64,000 bases of DNA. Source: Mactromeris polynyma. Lineage: Eukaryota > Mollusca > Bivalvia > Venerida > Mactridae. The stretch lies in assembly GCA_032209605.1 (NCBI GenBank), contig JASFXZ010000001.1:46442619-46506618 (forward strand), given 5' to 3'. Both the position numbers and the translations under genes were made by a program. Under the pieces are notes generated by a model. The model did not search any database. It was not told where the DNA came from and worked only from the letters and a program-made list of their open reading frames with translations. This document shows, piece after piece, positions 49,201 to 59,800 of the stretch (positions within the stretch are counted from its first letter, which is position 1; the number at the start of each line of letters is the position of its first letter).

Positions 49201-51635
49201 GCATACATTAGCTTTACGAACATTCCAGACACAAATTACGTCACTCTGAGACTATCAATGTGCAATCGTAATGTTCAGATATCGTGAAATCTTATATTTT
49301 ATCATTCATGAAACAAATTATTATTTCAGAGCTGGTTCATACCTAGACGGGTTTGTTAATGTTTCCGGAAGTAACATTGTTGTAACGTCTGACGGTCTCG
49401 TGAATTGGTCCATACCTCTCCATATCAAAAGCGCATGCGCAGTGGACGCCACATTCTTTCCTTACGACAAACAAACGTGCAGTATTCATTTTGGGTCATG
49501 GATATATGATATTTCGCAGATAGACATAATTTTAACTGCTTTAACGCCTGACCTTTCTCATTACGTCACGAACAATGAGTTCCACCTTGACGATATCAGT
49601 CTACAACGGAATGTCGTAAACAGTTCATGTTGCCCTGGAGACGGTAAACATCCCATAATACGCTTAGATATGAGGCTCAAACGGAAAACAAACTACTATG
49701 ATTACATTGTGATAGCACCAACGATAAATTTATGTGTGTTAACTTTAGCAACCTTTCTGCTGCCTTGTGAATGTGGGTGGAAGATAGCTATAGGACTGAC
49801 TGTATTCCTGACATTGTACGTCCTGCAACTCCTGATTGCAGAAAATGTTCCAGATACGAACTCTACGCCATTGATCAGTAAGCATACGTTGTTTAAGGCA
49901 TTTTAATGTTTAGTCCAAAGCCTCCCTAATTGTATTTGAGCGCCGCTGTACGATTTCCAACCTCTTCTTAAAGTGACGTCACCATGTACTGACAGTAAGC
50001 AATATTTGCCCCATATGGCAATATGAAACAAAGTCACCATATGGAGTAAATATTGTTTCCTGCATGCAAATAGGGCCGTCATATGTTGCGGTTTTTTTAA
50101 AAGACGTCACTTACAGAAGAGGTTGTACATCCCATAGCAGCTCTCATTTAGGAACAAAATACAAACCTATGAAACTTCACAAAGTTAATGTCGCTATTTC
50201 CGAACTAGGTATTGACTGCTCAAATTGCTTTAACATGTATGGTTGTTTCTGGTGTTCTTGTATATGTTCGTCTATTTACATTAGGTCTCTCCAAAGAAAA
50301 CAATTGATGTCGGGTGAAACTAAGTGTTTGAAACACATCAAATATACCTACATTTTTTCTAAGAATCCGTATCAGCAATTATGTGTATACAGTTCACTTT
50401 GTATTTAACGAGTAACTTTAGTACTGGTTATACACTGACGGAAGCCACTTCAAAATATAGTGAACATCTGGACAAGCGCGGTTCCAGCAATTTTCGTCAG
50501 GGGGGTCCAGGTCCTCCAGTATGTCTGTAGTCATATAATAAAATAAGATTATCATTATGTGCAATACTGTAAAGCCTTTGAATTTTCGGACCCCCTCTGA
50601 ATATAGGATTTAAAAGAAAAAATCAATGTTTGCTAAAATCTCAGAGGCATAATTGATATACCTAGCTTTCGCGTCTTTCGTCTACCTTCGCCAAGTATAA
50701 CCAGATCTGGTTAAAGCGAAGATGATATTCAAGACTTTTAACCTTCAACTCATGTATAACTGCTTCTTCTTTTACTTTCAGGTGTTTTCTTGTTACTTGT
50801 TATGTCGCTAAATTGTGTCTCATTGATCACAGCTACAATTATTATGAATATCAAGCGCCTATCCTACCTGGAGCCTCCTCCAAGAGTTCCCAAGCGTCTG
50901 TTGTCATTGTGTGAAAAATATCTCAGCAAACTTATATGCGTTAGATTGGCAGACTGGAAACGCATTGCTTCAAACCCTTTGGATTGTGATGAAAATGGAC
51001 AAATCACAAAGGAATTAAATGATGCTTTAAAACGTGCTCACTACGCCGATAGTGTATCCGCTCAATATAGACAACTGAAAGTATTCGAATCTCGCCGATC
51101 GCGGTTGGCTGGTTCCCCTGTTGCGGGAACCAGTCAACAGGATACAGTTCAATGTTATGGCGTTGTAAGATCAAAAACTGCTGAGTCATCTTTCTCTGGC
51201 AATAGTGCAAACGATAACTTTATCGAAGAATCAAGTTGTACAGACCAACTTCTACATGCCAGAGGTAACGAATCATCTGTGATACAAAGACAGGAAAACG
51301 TTAACCTATCGTTTCAAGAAGACGACAGCGATAATCCAGATGTGCATTCATCAGCGGCCTATGCAGAAACGTCTTTCAGCTCCGGAACGGAGGAACGACG
51401 GTTTTCGAGAAATCGAGCGTCTTACCGACGTGCAATTCGTTTCGGACAAACATACACGTCGGTAAACCAACCTAGCAGAAAGTCATATCAAAAGACTGTT
51501 ATTGAAAGTGTTTCTATGAAATATCAGTGGTACTTTGTTGCCGATGTTCTCGATACCGTCACATTCTTAATATATCTCGTTGCTATGTTTGTTGGAATAT
51601 TGACGGTTCTTGTGATAGCGCCATTGTATGCATAA
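43149..51635 (+). CDS. Nicotinic acetylcholine receptor-like Cys-loop channel subunit (six exons, 596 aa)
   Basis: Joined exons 43149-43248, 45131-45264, 46001-46045, 48371-48480, 49330-49877 and 50782-51635 give 1,791 nt in frame with GT/AG introns. The product should be a plasma-membrane pentameric channel subunit. Order: signal peptide (1-30); ligand-binding domain with loop D Trp90, WLPDI loop A (121-125), Cys-loop CAVDATFFPYDKQTC (166-180), GSW loop B (Trp187) and vicinal Cys230-Cys231; TM1 about 255-275, TM2 281-299, TM3 313-337; a cytoplasmic loop of about 230 residues; TM4 about 572-592. The vicinal cysteines mark it as alpha-type. Oddities: the TM2 entry reads CGWK, so the usual -1' Glu is Trp280. 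The loop A tyrosine is Phe128, and no aromatic residue lies at the usual positions beside Cys230-231. Ligand and ion selectivity therefore cannot be assumed. Leu9' (290) and Glu20' (301) are kept. Confidence 0.93.
43263..43541 (+). mobile_element. Dispersed repeat family R1, copy B (receptor intron 1)
   Basis: Same order as copy C: GTAGCCGTACTAAC-like start, GCTATTTGCATATC octamer-containing block, GATTGGTTAAC, the foldback CCGAAATCCACTGAATTTCGG-like core (arms of 7 bp), then GGAGTGACCAGCAATCG. It lies 14 bp after the exon 1 donor, so the intron began to fill almost at the splice site. Confidence 0.82.
45131..45264 (+). CDS. Receptor exon 2
   Basis: Preceded by CCTTTGACAG and followed by GTAAGC. 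The phase 1 start completes a Gly codon. It encodes NEQRLYRNITEGYN and RPVINAGDHVMLKFGIT, the N-terminal helix and first beta strands typical of nicotinic subunits. Confidence 0.93.
45802..45826 (+). repeat. Poly-G tract in receptor intron 2
   Basis: Eighteen G (45,802-45,819), T, then six G, preceded by GGGGTGGTGGT. It is a G-quadruplex-capable run on the coding strand of the intron. Confidence 0.85.
46001..46045 (+). CDS. Receptor exon 3 (45 bp)
   Basis: Acceptor TCATTTCAG, donor GTATGT, 15 codons: DEKHQILASYVWVHE. It matches the short conserved nicotinic exon (DEKNQ...W...) and has the 45-bp length known for this exon in vertebrate receptor genes. Confidence 0.93.
46100..46269. mobile_element. 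Pogo-like MITE in receptor intron 3
   Basis: About 170 bp bounded by inverted repeats TACAGTCGGACCTCGTTC and GAACGACG-type end reading AACGACGTCCGACTGTA. The TA ends suggest TA-target insertion as in Tc1/mariner/pogo elements. It has no ORF and lies 55 bp after the exon 3 donor. A solo left end of the same family is at 13,613. Confidence 0.85.
46428..47710 (-). mobile_element. 5'-truncated non-LTR retrotransposon (LINE) in receptor intron 3
   Basis: Minus-strand element, antisense to the receptor gene. It has the C-terminal part of the reverse transcriptase ORF, then an AT-rich 3' UTR with AATAA-type repeats (46,643-46,950), then AATAAAATCTATCTATCTATC at the very end (46,428-46,450). The (TCTA)n tail and loss of the 5' end fit target-primed insertion of a CR1/Jockey-type element. 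The upstream limit is not sharp. Confidence 0.85.
46964..47710 (-). pseudogene. Reverse transcriptase C-terminal fragment
   Basis: An uninterrupted frame of 248 codons. The first 25 (KCILQFVRKRFYSIEYN and on) lie upstream of any ATG. Recognisable RT thumb-region landmarks: SAVKYLGATIDQTLSFD, HCDYACSIWYN-like FDYACSIWYNSL, LQTTQNKLIRFVLDLD, LNWLPVNKRVHQIILCHVFR and the terminal GITLWNQLPASI. These match the region downstream of the catalytic palm in CR1/Jockey-clade non-LTR retrotransposons. The palm with its YxDD motif, the endonuclease and ORF1 are absent, so it cannot act alone. The intact frame suggests a fairly recent insertion. Confidence 0.88.
48371..48480 (+). CDS. Receptor exon 4 (110 bp)
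   Basis: Acceptor ATCTTCCAG, donor GTACGT, 36 codons plus two bases. It encodes TWFDANLVWTPADYNG and EIWLPDIYIFN (loop A). The 110-bp length equals the equivalent exon of vertebrate nicotinic receptor genes. Confidence 0.93.
49330..49877 (+). CDS. Receptor exon 5 (Cys-loop, TM1, TM2)
   Basis: Acceptor TTATTTCAG, donor GTAAGC; completes the Ile130 codon. It encodes the Cys-loop, loop B GSWIYDI, the vicinal cysteines and the first two membrane segments, ending in NVPDTNSTPLI just before TM3. Confidence 0.94.
49938..50145. mobile_element. Palindromic MITE family M1, copy 3 (receptor intron 5)
   Basis: Starts GAGCGCCGCTGTACGATTTC and ends GTACATCCCATAGCAGCTCTC-like. It has the same TGACGTCA and central AATATT/CCATATGG symmetry but a 30-bp internal deletion relative to copy 1. 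It is flanked by ATTT on both sides, a possible 4-bp target duplication. It lies 60 bp after the exon 5 donor. Confidence 0.87.
50782..51635 (+). CDS. Receptor exon 6 (TM3, cytoplasmic loop, TM4, stop)
   Basis: Acceptor TTTACTTTCAG in phase 1 completes Ser313. It encodes TM3 (VFLLLVMSLNCVSLITATII), a basic YLEPPPRVPKRLL entry, a long Ser-rich polar loop, an amphipathic region before TM4 (SVSMKYQWYFVADVLD) and TM4 ending VLVIAPLYA, then TAA. Confidence 0.93.
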
Positions 51636-54550
51636 TTATAAAGCCGCATTCCATAGGTGACGTTACATTTACGACATGTTGTTGCCACCAATGCTACCAA
51701 TGTCGGCAACCACAACAACACCTCATAAAATACCCGTTATATGTAAACTACATGAAGCAAGCACTAATTGGTTGTCTAAAATAGTTTCGTTTCAAATTTT
51801 ATTCAGTCACCTTCCTGTCCGATTGCGGATGCAGAAATCGCCTAAATCTCGAATTCATTCGTTTTCGATATGTATATGGACACATACCTCATCTTGAGTC
51901 ATTCATTCACGCTCGAGATCCGCTGTGCACTTGAGTTTTACATTTTACTTGTCACCTATATATAACATAGCTCTGCTCGTCATTTTCATATAAGATAAAG
52001 TTTTGAAAACCATAGTTTTATATGGCCGTTCTATTTATCAGTATATTTTGTTTGAATTCCACGTGAAACATGACTTGCATACAAATAAAAATTGATAGAT
52101 ACTAAATAAAATTTATACACTGCAAATGTGTAACATTGTGATGTTTGATGTTTATATAGAAAGCAGGTATACATGTTGTAATTACCCACAGAAATACAAA
52201 CGAGAAAAGTTACCATCTTGTATGGAACAGAATGAAGGTTGAAGGATTACAACAGATAACGCAAAGTGTGGTTTCCATGGCTTCATACGACTTACTTCTG
52301 ATGCGCTGTTAGGTCAGACCAATATGTACCTATGTTTGGCGTTCTCATGCTGGTAGGTTTCCGACAGTTGACAAACATGTGGACTTGAAAATGTCAAATA
52401 TCTCCGATAATGATGTTATTTACCATAACGACATTGGTCCATTGAGCAGATAACAATGTATCCGGTAACCAATGACAATGTTCAAAAGCTGAACAAATCA
52501 TTATAACTCAAATTCGCTATTTCTTTCATGTTCGTGTTTACCTAAATATCAATTAAAGAGGTGTTGTATACAACCTATTTACAGCCAGTTAAAATGATAT
52601 CACGTGATTTAAACAACCTTCCCACACTATACCCAATATAATGGATAAATCGATAATGAAAGCCTTATCGAATGGGGTTTATACATTTTGTCATTTACTT
52701 GGTTCTTTGTGTTGTTTTTGTTAACCAGAAGTTTGTATTTTATGTATTGATGTATAAAATCTTTGCTTTGCTTGTGGGAGATATTTTTATCGACACTTTG
52801 TTTTTCTACCTTCGAAAATTGAACCTAATGCTAAACATAGATATAATTGGGTACGGCCTAACGTCATGCATCAGTCGCTACATCAAGTCACAAAGTATGT
52901 GAAGTATTTCCCCACATCACATGTACAACATCGTCATCTTGAAACAAAGAAAAGTCAATTACAAGCACAATGTTGTAAGGTTCCCATTATTAGATAGAAA
53001 TTTTCGAGACAGATAATTTAGTTCAAACTTCTTAGAAATTTACTGTCAGGGGCGACAATCCACCATGTTAATAGTAGACACAAGTGTGTAGGAGTTATGG
53101 TAGACAGACCTACGGGATGTAAAAACGTTGTAGTTATAACTCTAACAGGATGTTTACGCGCCAAATTTTAAATCCTTACCTCCGTCCTTGGAAACGATAT
53201 GGGTCGCTTACATTTCACGTAAATCATATTTCGCGGACACTAATTTAAGATGGTGAAGTCGCCAATTGATTTGACAAGTTTAATATCAATATACACATTT
53301 ATGGATTATCCGTGTATAGTCAAGTTGTACATGTAGAATGACTTGTGATGGTAATTTACATTCCGGTAATGTACACAAAAGTCGGTTAAGTATTTTTAAT
53401 AGCTAAAGTGTTTTGGAAATGAGAGAAAGTATACTAGCTTATGCAATTTTCAAAATTACATCAATAAAAATATATAAAACTAGAATTTCCGTACTCACCC
53501 CTTGTTTCTGCTGTTGTTATTTTGGAATGAAAACTTAATTTTATATGACTTTTTTAAAATCTTGATAGCATGAGGTAGATTTGATTATTATCTTTGTGTG
53601 CATATGTGTTTCTTTTGCAAAATTAATGCATGTGCAATTAGCCTGATTTACCGGACCAACATGCACAATTTGACAGTGCAGAAAGGTTAAAACACTTTCC
53701 AACATTTTACACAATTATAGCAGTATTAGTTGAAGGACGGTATTACGATAAAGCAGTGAACTCACCTTGCTATAATATGTAGTTTCAAAAATATTGCTAA
53801 AAAGCAAATATGGCTATTTTCTAGGGTATATATCGCCTTCAAAGAGGCGTTCATTGGAGTTGCAACGATTTATATGATGCAGACAGAAAAAAGAATACAG
53901 TGAGGATTGATCATATAGTAAGATTCTTAATGTCGCTATGAATCTTGGTGCACAGAATTATCAGACGACATATGCAATTACTTCAATATTTTCCGTTTTA
54001 AAGGAACGCGTGCAACACAAATTACTGCACACGACCGCGTATCATAAACATCCGTATGATATAAATAAAGTGAGTACGAGTTTATCTACTGTATGTTCGT
54101 ATTGTCATGTACAACAATTTCGCTTTCGCGAAAGCACGAACGCGCTCAAAATGGCTGCAGTCGACACTATAGAAAATAGAGGAAGCAGTTAACATTTTTA
54201 GCTATAACTTTTTTATTTTTCAAATGATCTTTAAACTACAGTTGGAATAACAAACTGTCATTTGTTACCTTTCGAATTATTACAAAATATGTTTGAATTT
54301 GCATTTTTTATAATTCGTCGTGTGTCATCCATACAGACATGTTTCACGTAAGCATAACGTTAAGGCTGTCTCACCATTGTGACAGTGGAATGCTAATAAT
54401 GGGCTCGAGTCCTTCATTACTTCATTTCTTGTCCGACTTAGACTTGTTTTGCCTCAAGACTTTTGTATTCTTATGTCTTATAACTTTAACTAGTTTAAGT
54501 CCCCGGACTTTTTTACGATTGTTCAAATGCCTTTAGCTGGTGTATATGGA
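51636..54550. other. Receptor 3' UTR and intergenic; no gene seen
   Basis: Short ORFs only (for example 53,938-54,192, 84 codons, no domain). AT-rich throughout; no array or RNA gene recognised. Confidence 0.5.
52084..52110 (+). terminator. Candidate poly(A) signals of the receptor gene
   Basis: AATAAA at 52,084 and again at 52,105, about 450 bp after the receptor stop codon. These are the first closely paired consensus hexamers on the coding strand. Actual cleavage site is unknown. Confidence 0.45.
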
Positions 54551-54822
54551 GGCATGTTTCTGCCACTAGTTAACTACTTTATTAACTAGATAAGTATGTG
54601 GTTATCACGTTAAAGAAACTAGTAATTATGTGGTTAACTAATAACTATAGAAAAGTATCGTGATAAATTTTCATACCCAATAAATATCTTAACACGAAAA
54701 ATTGTCTGATAATGCCCACAACTTCCTGCACTTACACACCAATCTATTTTAGATAAGTGTTAAGTAGTTAACGTGATGAATGTCTAGTTAATTAAGTAGT
54801 TAACTGGTGGCAGAAATATGCC
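54551..54822. mobile_element. MITE with 40-bp terminal inverted repeats (family M2)
   Basis: About 272 bp. Left end GGCATGTTTCTGCCACTAGT then TAACTACTTTATTAACTAGA. The complement of the right end reads GGCATATTTCTGCCACCAGT then TAACTACTTAATTAACTAGA, about 90% identical over 40 bp. Pairing continues through CACGTTAA. It is AT-rich with no ORF. A fragment with ACTAGTGGCAGAAATAT is at 38,787. Confidence 0.88.
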
Positions 54823-56759
54823 ACTATAGGTGTACATGTATCACCTTAATTTTCTGACTGGTTTGTCGTACAGTCTAGTGTTGTTGCATGGTCAGGTTTG
54901 TTGAGTTCTTAGAGTTCGGTGCTGTTGTTTAATTCCTTGTCATAGTTATTTCAGTCATGTGTTGTGGCCCTTCTTGTGTGTACATCCATGTCCGTTCGGT
55001 ACATTGCATTGTACTGGCGTCCCATTCCTGTGTATTCCTCTTCTTTTAGCTTTGTCTGGATCAGTTCTCATTTTGAATGTTACCTTCCCTCCTCTGAAGA
55101 GAAATAAACCAGTATTCTATATAAGTACACGTCTCTTCCGTGTGTATGATTATATCACTCATACCAGGCCCGTACAAACATTCAGAGACAAGCGGAGGAA
55201 TTTACTCTCCCTCGAAAAATGTCTTAATTTTGCAAGGAATCCTGTTTGCCTTCGTTAGAACGGACGGCATACCCAATTAGTGTAAAAGATATACCACCTT
55301 TAAAATTGTAAACACTGACTTTCACTGAATAGATAAAACAATACCATTATTGACCCAGTGCAAAAAGTCACAAGTCACATCAGTTACGATGTAAATGTAT
55401 TTGAAAATAGTAAAATATTTAGTGACTTGTCCGTCTTTTGAAAACAATACTCGACGCTTAATCTAAACATAATTATCTTCATTACTTGGTAAAGCGGAAA
55501 GTTTTTTTTCTAAGTTTTGTAGACATACATTGAAAGATATTTTCATGACATTGCTTTAGATTTTTTGCTGATTAGCAAAATATTATTACTATATTCTGAG
55601 CCATAAGAGCAAAGAATATTCTTCACTGATTCAAAACCCGAAACGTCTGACTGATTCTAACAAACAGACAATAACATTTCCTCGGCTTGTTAGAGCGAAT
55701 TACTTCGTGTCTGGCTAGTAAAAGTAAAATAATGAGAAAATTGAAACATGTGTTATTTATTTCCCAAAACACTTGTATGTTGAGTAAATTCTAGCGGTAT
55801 GCATTTAAACACAAGAAAGTCGGCAACATAAACTCAATGTGGTCACAGTAGGGAGAAAGCCTTGGACGGAACCATAAAACACGTAGACTGGCCATCTAGC
55901 CACGTGTTTATCGAAACAAATTCAGCCACGTGTGTGCCGAATAGAATGTATTCCCGATTTGTTACATGCAGACAAATGATCTTTTCAGCGATGTAGGTTT
56001 CATAAAAAAAAATTCGATTCAGCAAAGTGGAAATTATGATTATAATGAAAAGGATAGATATATTAATTTACCACTGAAACACATTAAAGCTATATCTGTT
56101 GTTCCGGTTACACGTCGTTCGTTTCAATTATACGTGAGTAGAAAATACACAAACAAAACCAATTGCTCAATATTCTCGATTTCTTCAATTGCCGGATTCT
56201 ATCCATAACAATGTACATACTCATATATGTTCCTTAATTGATTCATTTGAAGTAAGGTACGTGGAACTAGAACTTCGCTTTATTCATGAAGTTGTAATTA
56301 CTTGCAAACGAGAGAGAATACGTTGCTACATATACATAAGGCACTGCAAGAATGAAAGCAAGTCTATAACACTCATTCATTTTGTTTCTTGTAATAAACA
56401 GACCTCAATTTATATAAAAGTGTTCCTAAATATATGCATGTTTCATTATATTTCAAACAAATTACAAGTGTTTTAAAGTCAGACAACAAAGGCTGAGTGC
56501 GTAGGAACAACACGAGTATGATACTAGTACGTGGTTGTATAAAAGTTTTCAGCAATACGTTTGCTCTGTGTTACGTATTTGTTGAATGAGTGGATACAGC
56601 TTCTCCAAGCTCCTTCATTTCGTTATACACACGCTGTTGTTCTTGCTTAAGGTGGCTCACCTTTGCCGTACAATAACTGGATATGCATCGTAGTTGGTTA
56701 TCGTGTTAATTTACATATCAGGATATTTTTGTTGATGTGAACATTCGTGTGTAGGACAA
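54823..56759. other. Intergenic and presumed thrombospondin promoter region
   Basis: ORFs under 100 codons with no recognisable domain. The last few hundred bases before 56,760 should hold the promoter and leader, but no TATA box or initiator is distinctive. Confidence 0.45.
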
Positions 56760-56832
56760 ATGGATATAAAAACTGTGATATTAGTTATTGTGTCATGGGT
56801 AACATGCTTAGAGGGCCAGCAGCCGGAGAAGG
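56760..56832 (+). CDS. Thrombospondin exon 1 (signal peptide)
   Basis: [20 protein letters not shown] followed by QPEK and one base; donor GTAAGT. A typical short signal peptide with cleavage likely after LEG. Confidence 0.85.
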
Positions 56833-59800
56833 GTAAGTTAATTTTCAAACACACAATTGTACTTTTCAATTTTATATAACATCTTTACGTAAAAGAACTA
56901 GGGAAGGAAGGGAATATGTTTATATTGTACATCATAACGCTACTTGATCATTGATGCGTAGTCTGCATTTTTATTTAATGTACAAATTATAAATTATTTA
57001 ATATATTGATTGTGAAAAGGAGTGTTAAGCTATATTTTTTTGAGACACCAGTGTATTATCTTAAAGCCCTAAAAAATATTCGTCTCAGATATCGGAACAC
57101 ATTTTAATGTTATAAATCATGAGTTAGAGAACACTCTCAAAACGCAATCTTCTGATTGGTTAACCCAGAGCTCACCCTTACAATTGACCAATCACAAAAG
57201 CTTAATTCTGTACTCTGAACTAAGTACTATGGAACCATGCCCATGTTTATAGACAACGCCAGCATTCGAATCATACAAAGACTGGGTTGAATGTCTAGGT
57301 TCTGACAAATAATTTATCATATTTTATATTTCAGTGCTGGTTACCGATTATGCGGACTCGTTTGTCTTGAACCCAGAATTATATATTATGGGACCAATTG
57401 CTGGTGATACTTATGATACGTTACTACAAGTGCGCAACTATTGGCGTGACAGCCGAACACCACAAGAGTCGCTGCTGATACAGTGGGACTCTCGGACATC
57501 TAGTGGTACGTATTAACTCTTCAAGAATCCTGAACGATTTGAAGTCGGTGGCAAATAGGAATATAATAGTATTGACATATTTTGTCTATCAGCAATCCTT
57601 TGCTGCACAACCCACTTTAGCGACTTTCATATCGCCACATTTTAAGTTGGTATTAATTAGAGTTTTCGATACTTTTTTTCGCCTCGTCAGTCTTTTACAG
57701 AAAGTCCTATGTTTTTCCTTATGAAACATCTAATAACTAATATTAAAAGCGTTTTCACAAAACCTAAAATCATTAAAATCTACGCGATTTCTGTAGAAAT
57801 CACGTGACAATCTTTTAGGCTACGTCATTTGTGACGCAATCTCGTAAAAAGACTTAAAGTGACTTAAAAACCAGTGTAAGAAGCAGGAAGTTGCGTTGTT
57901 AGGTTACCTGGACATTGAGTGTTTAGGTTACCTGGGCAGCACATAAAACACTTCATTCTCAATCCAGCGTCCCCAATACGTCAAAACTGAGATAATTGAA
58001 AGTACAAGAACGGACATATCATCAGACTGACATATGACATCGACGCTGGACAAAAGACAACAAATTGATTGGTTGCAAGGTGACACTATTGGATGTCTAT
58101 CCGCAGTTTATACATCGCGTCTGTTGAATCCAAATTCTGTCTGATGTCACGTGTCAGTCATTTCGGCTAGTATTGGGTCGATAGAAGCAATTTGTCATTT
58201 TCGTCTCGTTGTTTTCTTTGGGATTTGAATTCAAACTAATTAAAGATTGATTTTTTGTGTTAATTAATTAGTGCAGCTATAAAAAAGGGGCCAATAGATC
58301 ATGGCTAAATGTCTAGAATAGTTTATTTTTATCCTGTTATTGTCGTTCGGATGTAATACATACCACTATTATTTTTAAACGACGGCTTATCTAACGCAAA
58401 TAAATTAGTTTTCAAAAGCAGAGAAATATGGAATTAATGCCGTTCGCTTTAATGTCGAATATTATCAATCTTCCAGTGATTCTCATCATTTGGACACGTG
58501 ATAACCGGAAGTTTCAAACGTCCTTCCAATTACAGTCGTCCTTGGGAGAAGGTCAACATTATCTTCTGCTACAAATGGCTGACCTTAACAAAGAGGTCAA
58601 TAGGTTGCGTTTGTTCATAGATTGTCAGTTGGTGGGTGAAGAGAGTACAGAAGTCCCAATACGGAATACATTGCAGGGCAGAATAGACGTGGTAAAGTAG
58701 ATTCCGATATTTACTGCTTTAGTTCTAATATTGCACTTTCAGAGACTTGCTGCTTTACTACTTGAAAAAGCTTATTTATTTTTTCAAGAACACTTAATTA
58801 TAAAAGAAGTTCTTATTATACGAATTACTCTCGTTGTGTGATTCCTGTCCACACCAATACTGACACAAAATTCACCACTTTCAGGGATTTGAAGTTCTAG
58901 ATCTTACATTGCTCTTTGTGGAGCTCCAATGATCAAGATACATTAAATTTGAGTATATTTTATAGCATGGAGCCAATATCGATTATTGACTAGTTTGACA
59001 GGTGTCATTTTCGGTTGGAGGGTAGGTCCAAGTTAAGGGAAATGGCTTTAACGTGGTATTTAGGTATTTGCTTAAACAAAGCCGATAATTAATTCTTGAC
59101 ATTTATCACAGAAAGCTGTACATGTTACGACCTTCGGATCAGGAATCACTATACATTCCTGTAACAACGTGCACTTCTTGGTTTACAATGTCTGGTAAAG
59201 TACCTACTGTATGATTGGTTATGAAAATGAATACAATGTGTTATTGTAGATTTATTTGAAGAACCTTCGAATCATTTTTTATCAATTAAACCAAATCAAT
59301 ACAACTATCGACATCAGTTTTAAAGATAAAGGAGTAATCGGTAAATATATATATCATTATGTATACGTTTTTTTTTCGTTTTTAAAGAGTTTTGTTTGAA
59401 TAGATGTATTTTTAAAGTAAATAAATGACGCTGAGATCGAACTGTGATTTTACAATCAGAACCAAAGCCGGCATAAGTCACTCGACATAATATTCTCTTT
59501 CGAAAGGGAGATTACTATGTAGTGTATACGCCTGTATGGTACAAGATTTGCTCCACTACGGATCAATGTAAGTCATTAGTAGTCTCCCGTACATTAAACT
59601 TCCACCATGGACAGACGGCAAATAGTTTTATGTTTGTATTGTGATTGCTGTTACAAGGAAGTATCAACCTATCAATAAAATACATAATTTCAGGAAAACA
59701 ACGATAAGTTCACAATGTATTCGCGGGTAAATCTACAGATTATGCTACAATTTATGGACTGTGATCCGATTGAAGCAATTCCAATCTCAACTTTACCAGT

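Noticed and set aside
50064..50408. 114-codon ORF in receptor intron 5
   Set aside because: It starts inside MITE M1 copy 3 and lies between two well-supported receptor exons.
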